This document shows positions 1 to 5,183 of a DNA stretch of 5,183 nucleotides, piece after piece. The stretch comes from Erythrobacter sp. CCH5-A1 (GTDB taxonomy: Bacteria; Pseudomonadota; Alphaproteobacteria; Sphingomonadales; Sphingomonadaceae): positions 1 to 5,183 of the forward strand of contig NZ_LSKQ01000033.1 of NCBI RefSeq assembly GCF_001557115.1, given 5' to 3'. The translations under genes were made by a program, and so were the position numbers. A model generated the notes under the pieces. That model was not told the DNA's origin. It searched no databases and saw only the letters and a program-made list of their open reading frames with translations. Positions within the stretch are counted from its first letter, which is position 1, and every line of letters starts with the position of its first letter.

Positions 1-48
1 GAGGGCATAGCGTGGATGGTACGCTAAACAACGCTAAGGGCGAACAAT
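1..48 (+). repeat. Left terminal inverted repeat (IRL), tnpA side
   Basis: Bases 1-48 match the reverse complement of 5135-5182 at 43 of 48 positions; the mismatches are at 16, 17, 25, 28 and 40. The outermost 15 bases, GAGGGCATAGCGTGG, are identical. The inner block ACGCTAAG at 31-38 sits where Tn3 has ACGTTAAG, so the classical 38-bp family repeat aligns from base 1. The identity carries on a further 10 bp (CGAACAAT at 41-48). The tnpA stop codon lies 10 bp inside. This should be the TnpA binding and strand-cleavage end. Confidence 0.95.
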
Positions 49-58
49 CAGCGAACGC

Positions 59-3028
59 TTATGCGACGCGGCTATCCGGCGGGAGATTGAGGGCCTTGCG
101 GCCAGCGGAAGCGGCTGCGCGATCCCAGAGGAAATCGCCGGAGAAGGCAATATGCTCCCAACCCACGGGGGACGTATGGGCGAGCAGATAATCAGGCACC
201 GCGACCGAGGTTGATCGTAGATGCTGGGCGGCAGCATCCATGTAGATCGTGTTCCAGTAGACGATCGCGGCGATGACTAGATTGAGGCCGGATGCCCGAT
301 ATTGTTGCGCCTCATGGCTGCGGTCGATGATCCGGCCTTGGCGGAAGGTGTAGATTGCCTGCGTCAGGGCATGGCGTTGTTCGCTGTTGTTGAGACCAGC
401 ATGGCATCGCTGGCGCAGATCGGGATTTTCCAGCCAGTCCAGCATGAACAGGGTTCGCTCGATCTTGCCGATTTCCTGTAGCGCGACGTCGAGTTGGTTC
501 TGCCGTTCGTACGCGGCGAGCTTTCGCAGCATGACCGATGGCGCGACATGGCCGGCCTTGATCGAGCCGACGAGGCGCAGCACGTCATCCCATTGTTCAG
601 CGATGATGTCGGTGCGGATACGCTTGCCCATTAGCGGGGCGATGGCCGGATAGGCCTTAACCGGCGCGATCGGCGCGAGGCGCCGGTCTGGAAAGTCGCG
701 CAGGCGCGGGCAGAAGCGAAATCCCAGCATCGCGCACAGGGCGAAGACATGATCGGTCGCCCCGCCAGTGTCGGTGTAATGCTCGACGATTTTCAGATCG
801 GTGCCGTGGCTGGTGAGGCCGTCGAGAACATAGGGTGCCTCATGCGTCGCGGCAGAGATCACGTTGACGTGGTAAGGCGCACGCTGGTCGGAAACATGAG
901 TGTAGAAGCTGAAGCCATGATCGACGCCATAGCGGGCGTTGATATCGCCGCCCGATGCACCGCGCTTCGCGCCCCTGAAGAACTGGCCATCGGAACTGGA
1001 CGTTGTGCCGTCGCCCCATACGCGCGAGAATGGCAGGCGGTGATGCGCGTTGATGAGCACGGCCAGCGCCGCGCAGTAGCTGTCGTCGCGGATATAGGCG
1101 TCATGGGTCCACAGGAGCTGGTCGCGCGTCACGCCCTGGCTCGCGGCAGCCATGCGCGACAGGCCGAGATTGGTGGCATCCGCAAGGATGGTGGCGAGCA
1201 GCGCGTTTTCGTTGGGGCACGCTTCGCCGGTGCGCAGGTTCGTGAATGCAGCAAGAAAGCCGGTTTCCTGCGCCACTTCATGCAGCAGCTCGGTGATGCG
1301 GATGCGGGGCATCATCGCATCGAGCCGGTCAGCCAGCGCTTCGGCATCGGGCATCGCGATCGTGCGAACCGGGGATATCTGGAGGCGGCCGTCGCGGAAC
1401 CGCACACCCTCCAGAGCGTCGCGCTTCAGGCGCTGGGCAAATTTCTTCAGTCGCCAGTCCAGTTCGCGGCCCCGTTGTTCGAGCCATTCGCTGGCTGTGG
1501 GTGGCAGACCAAGAGCCGACACGATTGGCTTCGCCTTCGGTTCGCTGAGCAGGTAGCTGTCGAACTGGCGGTATCCCGCCGATCGCTCCACCCAGACATC
1601 CCCCGAACGCAACTTGTTGCGCAGATGCGCGATCGTTGCGATTTCCCAGAGCCGCCGGTTGATCTTGCCGTTATCGCCAACGACGATTTTTCGCCATTCT
1701 TTACGGAAGGGCATCGGAGCGTCGGTAGGAAGATCGCGTTTGCCCGACCTGTTGAGGTCGCGCAGCATTTCGATGGCAGCGATCGTTTTCGCACTGCCCT
1801 TTCCGGCCCTGAACTGGAGCGTCTCAAGCAGGTCGGGGGCGAACTTGCGTAACGTCGCATAGCGGTCGGCCGCGACCGTCAGCGGATCGAGGTTGGCGGT
1901 TTCCGCGATGCTCGCCACTTCCGGCCTCGCCTTCATCAGGGTGTTCCACCCGACCGATGCGTCCAGGACCTCAATTGGATCTTCGCCAGTATCGACCGCA
2001 TCGGTCAGCGCATCGATCGTTCTGCGAAAGATCAGCATCAGCCGCGCCACGTTCTTCGATGTGGCGGCATAGCTACGCGCCTGGGCATTCTTCGCGCGGG
2101 TGAAGATGCTGCCGATCAGCTTGTCCGCCATCTCCAGAGCGCTGTCGGTCAGCTGCTCTTCAAGATCGAGCAGGAAGGCAACCAGCGTGGCGCGCCGCCG
2201 GGAGGGAACGTATCGCTCGATCATATAGGCAGGCGATGCACGGCCTTCCCGGACATATTGCCGGAAGCGGTCCGCGTGGATGCGGCCAGCCACGTCCGGG
2301 GAGATGCCGATCTTCCGCACTTGCCGCAGGCGGTCGAGAATCTGGCGGATATGATCGGGCCTTGCCGCGATGGGAATGGTCTTGAGCGAAGCGAGCTGGC
2401 TCATGCCCCCGGCGTCGTCAAAGAGCTGGTCGAGGGCGTGGACCTGTTCAGCGCTGAGATCGTCGATCAGGGCATAGGCGGCTTGCTTGCGGGCACGCGC
2501 GCGCCCCGCGCTGCTGGCACGCTCGATGGTGGAGATGGACGGCAGCAGAATCCGGGCCTCACGAAGGGCGGTGACAACACCGGTCGCTATCGTCATCCCC
2601 TTGTCGGTCGCCCATGCCGTTTTCGTGGCCGCTTCGATCATGAACGGAATATCGGCACGCGTCGGCCCTCGCAGTCCCAAGCGCGCGGCTAGCTCGCGAG
2701 CATGGTCCGTCATGGTCTGGTCCCTCGCCGCATAGTCAGCCAGATCCGTGACGCGCAGGCCAAGCTGTTCTGCGACGAAGGCGGCGAGATCATGGGGCAT
2801 CGCTCCCCTGTTCTGTATCAACTGCGCCAGTGTGATGCCCGGGTGGCGCAAGAGCGCGAGTTGCAGCGCGACGCCCAACTGGTTCCGTCGTTCCCGTCGC
2901 GCGCCGATGATCTCGATGTCCGCAGGCTCGAAGGTGTAGAGCCGAGCCAAGTGGTCGCGATCGGTCGGGATGGCAAGGATCTGATTGCGCTCGCTCTCGG
3001 TCAGGAGTTGATGCTTGCGCTTCGTCAT
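59..3028 (-). CDS. tnpA: Tn3-family transposase TnpA (DDE)
   Basis: This is the replicative transposase that binds the terminal repeats and carries out strand transfer. With the chosen start it has 989 residues, normal for the family (about 950-1000). The N-terminal part (about 1-170, beginning MTKRKHQLLTESERN) looks like the DNA-binding region usually called DUF4158. The C-terminal part (about 580-965) is the Tn3 DDE catalytic domain. The first aspartate is D673 in VWGDGTTSSSDGQFF, the second most likely D753 in HYTDTGG, and the glutamate E883 in GLNNSEQR. The 130-residue gap between the last two agrees with what I recall for Tn3 and Tn4430. Other family signatures are YVLDGL, DHVFAL, GFRFCPR and YRASGLNL. 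The frame is open upstream to 3163, but that extension would run through res and does not look like family sequence. The ATG at 3026-3028 has a GGGA six bases upstream. TAA stop at 59-61. No frameshift or missing catalytic residue is seen. Confidence 0.96.
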   Translation of the reverse strand: MTKRKHQLLTESERNQILAIPTDRDHLARLYTFEPADIEIIGARRERRNQLGVALQLALLRHPGITLAQLIQNRGAMPHDLAAFVAEQLGLRVTDLADYAARDQTMTDHARELAARLGLRGPTRADIPFMIEAATKTAWATDKGMTIATGVVTALREARILLPSISTIERASSAGRARARKQAAYALIDDLSAEQVHALDQLFDDAGGMSQLASLKTIPIAARPDHIRQILDRLRQVRKIGISPDVAGRIHADRFRQYVREGRASPAYMIERYVPSRRRATLVAFLLDLEEQLTDSALEMADKLIGSIFTRAKNAQARSYAATSKNVARLMLIFRRTIDALTDAVDTGEDPIEVLDASVGWNTLMKARPEVASIAETANLDPLTVAADRYATLRKFAPDLLETLQFRAGKGSAKTIAAIEMLRDLNRSGKRDLPTDAPMPFRKEWRKIVVGDNGKINRRLWEIATIAHLRNKLRSGDVWVERSAGYRQFDSYLLSEPKAKPIVSALGLPPTASEWLEQRGRELDWRLKKFAQRLKRDALEGVRFRDGRLQISPVRTIAMPDAEALADRLDAMMPRIRITELLHEVAQETGFLAAFTNLRTGEACPNENALLATILADATNLGLSRMAAASQGVTRDQLLWTHDAYIRDDSYCAALAVLINAHHRLPFSRVWGDGTTSSSDGQFFRGAKRGASGGDINARYGVDHGFSFYTHVSDQRAPYHVNVISAATHEAPYVLDGLTSHGTDLKIVEHYTDTGGATDHVFALCAMLGFRFCPRLRDFPDRRLAPIAPVKAYPAIAPLMGKRIRTDIIAEQWDDVLRLVGSIKAGHVAPSVMLRKLAAYERQNQLDVALQEIGKIERTLFMLDWLENPDLRQRCHAGLNNSEQRHALTQAIYTFRQGRIIDRSHEAQQYRASGLNLVIAAIVYWNTIYMDAAAQHLRSTSVAVPDYLLAHTSPVGWEHIAFSGDFLWDRAAASAGRKALNLPPDSRVA

Positions 3029-3034
3029 GCCGAT

Positions 3035-3038
3035 TCCC
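3035..3038 (-). promoter_or_regulatory. Putative ribosome binding site of tnpA
   Basis: The minus strand reads GGGAATCGGC and then ATG, which places a GGGA core six bases before the chosen start. It is a modest match to the Shine-Dalgarno sequence. It helps to decide for the start at 3028 over the upstream in-frame ATGs at 3088 and 3163. It overlaps the edge of the first CGTCCACA repeat of the putative res site. Confidence 0.5.
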
Positions 3039-3063
3039 GTCCACAAAAGGTCAACTGCGCCTA

Positions 3064-3093
3064 TGGACAGCCATGAGTAAAGAGACATAGTAT
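3064..3093 (+). promoter_or_regulatory. Candidate sigma-70 promoter for tnpR and the downstream passenger
   Basis: TGGACA at 3064-3069 matches the -35 consensus TTGACA at five of six bases. After an 18-bp spacer, TAGTAT at 3088-3093 matches the -10 consensus at four of six. It lies inside the putative res site, so resolvase binding there would be expected to repress it, as is known for Tn3. The leader to the tnpR start would be about 70 bases. I saw no equally good promoter for tnpA on the other strand. Confidence 0.4.
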
Positions 3094-3154
3094 GTGGACG
3101 GCTATGGGCGGGGTGAAGCGGTCGCCCTTCAGAGCGTCCACAGAACGACCGTTT

Positions 3155-3160
3155 GGGAGA
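3155..3160 (+). promoter_or_regulatory. Ribosome binding site of tnpR
   Basis: GGGAGA is followed by eight bases and then the ATG at 3169. The spacing and sequence are good for a Shine-Dalgarno element and support this start. It lies at the tnpR-proximal edge of the putative res site, so bound resolvase could also interfere with its own expression. Confidence 0.7.
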
Positions 3161-3168
3161 CACGATAG

Positions 3169-3738
3169 ATGGGCGGCATTCTGGGCTACGCCCGCGTCAG
3201 CACCGGCGATCAGGATGTGGCGGGCCAGACCATGCGACTGGAGAATGCCGGCGCCATCAAGGTGTTCACCGATGTAATATCGGGAAAAAGCATGGAGCGG
3301 CCTGGACTGGCCGAACTGATCGCCTATGCCCGCAAGGGTGACACGCTCGCCGTGGTCCGCCTCGATCGGCTTGGGCGTTCGCTGACTGAACTGCTCGCCA
3401 CAGTCGAAACTTTGCGCAGCCAAGGCATCGCCCTCCTGAGTCTTGAGGAAAAAATCGACACCTCGTCGGCCGCCGGCGAACTCATCTTCCATGTGTTCGG
3501 AGCTATCGCCCATTTCGAGCGGCGGCTAATCTCTGAGCGGACCCGCGATGGGATCGCCGCTGCACGCGCCAAGGGCAAGCAGCCTGGCCGTCAGCCGCTC
3601 GACATGTCCAAGGTGGATGCGGCCATCAAACTGGTCGAAGCCCGTATCTCGCCGACAGAGGCAGCACGGCAACTCGGCATCGGCAGATCCACCATCTATC
3701 GCGAAATGCGCCGCCTTGGCGTGGAAAGGCCTGCCTGA
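3169..3738 (+). CDS. tnpR: Serine resolvase TnpR
   Basis: This is a site-specific recombinase that resolves the transposition cointegrate at res. Its 189 residues are the usual size for a Tn3-type resolvase. The catalytic domain (about 3-140) begins ILGYARVSTGDQ, with the nucleophile S11 and R9. It continues with R44 in ERPGL and the RLDRLGRSL motif (D66, R67, R70), then KIDTSSAAGEL and the long helix region HFERRLISERTRDG around 115-128. The C-terminal helix-turn-helix (about 161-184) reads SPTEAARQLGIGRSTIYREM. Every residue I expect for activity is present. It is divergent from tnpA across the putative res and is expected to autoregulate there. The stop TGA directly abuts the ATG of the next gene. 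An invertase is possible in principle, but the context and close match to resolvases argue against it. Confidence 0.95.
   Translation: MGGILGYARVSTGDQDVAGQTMRLENAGAIKVFTDVISGKSMERPGLAELIAYARKGDTLAVVRLDRLGRSLTELLATVETLRSQGIALLSLEEKIDTSSAAGELIFHVFGAIAHFERRLISERTRDGIAAARAKGKQPGRQPLDMSKVDAAIKLVEARISPTEAARQLGIGRSTIYREMRRLGVERPA
3723..3729 (+). promoter_or_regulatory. Ribosome binding site of the passenger gene, inside tnpR
   Basis: GGAAAGG lies within the last codons of tnpR, nine bases before the passenger ATG at 3739. It supports that start and indicates translation of the passenger from the tnpR message, either independently or by coupling to termination at the abutting TGA. Confidence 0.65.
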
Positions 3739-5112
3739 ATGTCCAGATTGAAATCTGCTCACGATCTGTCCGGGCTGATGAAATATGCGGATCGTGCTCC
3801 GTGGGACGAGGCGATGGATGAAATGCTGTCCGCGCATCTCGGTCCGGCATGTGAAGCGACCGGCCTCGAACCCGACGCCATATTCGAGATCATCGGTGAT
3901 CATTGGCAAGGGCCGCTATGGGGCTGCGCCTTTGAAGATCTGCTGACACAGGAACTGGAACCTGACGGTCGCAATCTGGTCGATGACTATCTCAAGCGCC
4001 GAGGCTGGAACGAGAAGGCGCCGAACAAGGCCTATATGCGCGCGCTGCGGGATACGATGATGTCGCTCTATGAGGTTAGCGAGGTCGTCCCCGGTCAGTC
4101 GATGACCTTGCGTGATCTGTTGCGGGATGTTGCGCCAGTCACGGTCCGCGAACACGGCGCGACACAGACCCTCGTCAACTGGGACAAGATCGCTGCACGG
4201 GTTGTCGATGTGAACGGTCGCCATGGCATCTCGGGCGCGCTGTTGCCGTTCAGCGCTGATGGCGCCCTACAACTGATCGACGCGTTTGGCCGGCTTGCGG
4301 ACGATGCAAAGGACACCTCCGAACTAAACCAGACCGACCGGGATGCTATTTTACGGGCATCAGGCCCGATGTTCACGAACATGTGGCTGCTCGATTGTCT
4401 GGGCAAAGCCATGCCTGGCACCATGCCGGATATGGTCAACGCCGATGGCGATGATCTTGTGTTCCACCGCATCGTCTTCCCCCTGGCCAAGGGCGTGATC
4501 GGCAAGAGCGTGGTTCGCAGGCTGAACGCGGCACAATGGCTGGAGCCTGCCAGCGACACATTCTGGAACTGGCTGGTGCCGGTGACGAAGGAGAGAAAAC
4601 CACGAACGGCCAAAGGCGGGCAGGCTTTTGTGACGACCATGGAGGACGGCACACCCGTCTTCGCCAATGTCGAGTTGGCGGGACGCAAACTGATCGTTGA
4701 GGTCAATAGTGCCGCCCGTGCGGAGAAAGCGATTGCGCAAATGGGCGAATGGCTTGGTGATTGCGTGAGCACACCTATGACCGAAATCCGGACTCTGGCC
4801 CAGTTCATGGCTGATGACGCCGCCCGCGCTCCGCAGGAAGAGCCGCTCGATATCCCGCCGGACGAAATGGAGCGCATCGTTCATGATATGCTGACACGCG
4901 AATATACCAAAACGCTTGATGAAGCGGTGCCTGCCCTTGGCAACAAGACGCCGCGCGCTCTGGCCCGCACGAAGGCTGGCCGGGCGAAAGTGGCCGACTG
5001 GCTCAAATATATAGAGAATGGCGCAGCAAAATCCGGGGTCGGCGAGCCAATGGCTACCTATGATTTTACGTGGATGTGGCAAGAGCTGGGCATCATCGGC
5101 CTCCGCAGGTGA
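3739..5112 (+). CDS. Uncharacterised passenger protein with a DUF2384-like C-terminal segment
   Basis: Function unknown; 457 residues. There is no signal peptide and no membrane segment, so it is probably cytosolic. Residues 98-180 (AYMRALRDTMMSLYEVSEVV, then TLRDLL, TVREHGATQTL, WDKIAARVV, GALLPF) resemble a small beta-rich module that I recall from uncharacterised bacterial proteins, some annotated as SEC-C proteins. No SEC-C zinc motif is present: the four cysteines (38, 63, 220, 342) are scattered. Residues 272-345 (TFWNWL, GTPVFANVELAGRKLIVEVN, SAARAEKA) form a second conserved-looking block. Residues 393-425 (LDEAVPALGNKTPRALARTK, then GRAKVADWLKYIE) resemble the toxin-binding domain of Xre/MbcA/ParS antitoxins, followed by YDFTWMWQELG near the end. 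No partner toxin lies next to it. It is the last gene of the tnpR operon, ends 22 bp before the right repeat, and shows no base-composition break. The reading frame is confident; the domain assignments are from memory. Confidence 0.85.
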   Translation: MSRLKSAHDLSGLMKYADRAPWDEAMDEMLSAHLGPACEATGLEPDAIFEIIGDHWQGPLWGCAFEDLLTQELEPDGRNLVDDYLKRRGWNEKAPNKAYMRALRDTMMSLYEVSEVVPGQSMTLRDLLRDVAPVTVREHGATQTLVNWDKIAARVVDVNGRHGISGALLPFSADGALQLIDAFGRLADDAKDTSELNQTDRDAILRASGPMFTNMWLLDCLGKAMPGTMPDMVNADGDDLVFHRIVFPLAKGVIGKSVVRRLNAAQWLEPASDTFWNWLVPVTKERKPRTAKGGQAFVTTMEDGTPVFANVELAGRKLIVEVNSAARAEKAIAQMGEWLGDCVSTPMTEIRTLAQFMADDAARAPQEEPLDIPPDEMERIVHDMLTREYTKTLDEAVPALGNKTPRALARTKAGRAKVADWLKYIENGAAKSGVGEPMATYDFTWMWQELGIIGLRR

Positions 5113-5134
5113 TGCCCTTGCACGCCGTTCCGGT

Positions 5135-5182
5135 ATTGTTCGTCCTTAGCGTTGCTTGGCGTACCTCCCACGCTATGCCCTC
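5135..5182 (-). repeat. Right terminal inverted repeat (IRR)
   Basis: This is the inverted copy of the left end and reads GAGGGCATAGCGTGG inward from 5182 on the minus strand. It differs from the left end at five positions. It begins 22 bp after the stop codon of the passenger gene. Those 22 bases (5113-5134) hold nothing I can identify, with no clear hairpin terminator. Base 5183 does not pair with anything visible at the left edge and may be target DNA. Confidence 0.95.
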
Positions 5183-5183
5183 T

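Larger units (their letters stand above)
3038..3164. other. res: Putative res site (resolvase binding and cointegrate resolution)
   Basis: The gap between the divergent tnpA and tnpR genes is where Tn3-type elements keep res, usually about 120 bp with three dimer-binding subsites. It contains three exact copies of CGTCCACA: plus strand at 3038-3045, minus strand at 3093-3100 and plus strand at 3135-3142. Related inverted half-sites are TATGGACAG (3062-3070), AGACATAG (3083-3090) and AGACACG (3158-3164). Pairing 3038-3045 with 3062-3070 gives an inward-facing site of about 33 bp, and 3135-3142 with 3158-3164 gives one of about 30 bp. The span of about 127 bp fits a three-subsite res. I cannot assign subsites I, II and III or the crossover dinucleotide with confidence. 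Confidence 0.7.
1..5182. mobile_element. Complete Tn3-family transposon with one uncharacterised passenger gene
   Basis: This is a 5182-bp unit bounded by matching terminal inverted repeats. It encodes a Tn3-type DDE transposase and, divergently, a serine resolvase separated by a putative res site, which is the layout of the Tn3 branch of the family. The only other gene is a 457-aa protein of unknown function directly behind the resolvase. All three coding regions are open and apparently intact, so the element could be autonomous. Transposition in this family is replicative: TnpA makes a cointegrate and TnpR resolves it at res. Family members normally make a 5-bp target duplication, which cannot be checked because the window ends at the element. 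I do not recognise a named transposon. Confidence 0.95.

Noticed and set aside
749..1852. A 367-codon open frame on the plus strand inside tnpA
   Set aside because: It lies entirely antisense to the transposase catalytic region and its translation looks like a GC-rich shadow frame, with no recognisable motif.
3048..3053. TTGACC on the minus strand as a -35 box for tnpA
   Set aside because: It lies only about 20 bases before the tnpA start, too close to allow a -10 box and a leader upstream of the ribosome binding site.
3029..3168. A small toxin-antitoxin pair between tnpA and tnpR, as found in some Tn3-family elements
   Set aside because: The gap is only about 140 bp and is filled by putative res sequence; no room or motif for such genes.
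3061..3513. A 150-codon minus-strand open frame overlapping tnpR and res
   Set aside because: It is antisense to an unmistakable resolvase and has no recognisable domain.
4095..4877. A 260-codon open frame on the minus strand within the passenger gene
   Set aside because: The translation is rich in serine, arginine and alanine, typical of the antisense of a GC-rich gene. The plus-strand frame has a ribosome binding site, operon context and family-like motifs.
5113..5134. A transcription terminator after the passenger gene
   Set aside because: The 22 bases before the right repeat contain no clear stem-loop or T-run.

Overview
The window is almost exactly one complete Tn3-family (replicative) transposon. 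It is bounded by imperfect 48-bp terminal inverted repeats at 1-48 and 5135-5182, with 43 of 48 positions matching by hand alignment. Only base 5183 lies outside, so the target and any 5-bp target duplication cannot be seen. The GC-rich sequence and the style of the proteins suggest a proteobacterium, perhaps an alphaproteobacterium such as a sphingomonad. That host guess is weak, because no host DNA is present.

Layout from left to right: left inverted repeat; tnpA on the minus strand (59-3028, 989 aa with the preferred start), a full-length Tn3-type transposase with an intact DDE triad; a gap of about 140 bp (3029-3168) holding the putative resolution site (res) and a likely tnpR promoter; tnpR on the plus strand (3169-3738, 189 aa), a small serine resolvase; one passenger gene on the plus strand (3739-5112, 457 aa); and the right inverted repeat. 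The divergent tnpA/tnpR arrangement around res is that of Tn3 itself.

TnpA would bind the two ends and form a cointegrate. TnpR would resolve it at res and, by binding there, probably also repress both divergent genes. No resistance, metal, catabolic or obvious toxin-antitoxin gene is present.

The unusual part is the passenger. Its ATG follows the tnpR stop codon with no gap (TGA then ATG), so it is almost certainly co-transcribed and probably translationally coupled with the resolvase. It resembles a family of uncharacterised bacterial proteins that I recall only from sequence style, and its C-terminal part resembles the toxin-binding domain of Xre/MbcA/ParS antitoxins (DUF2384-like). Its function is unknown. 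It is the best candidate here for an undescribed accessory component of a transposition module.
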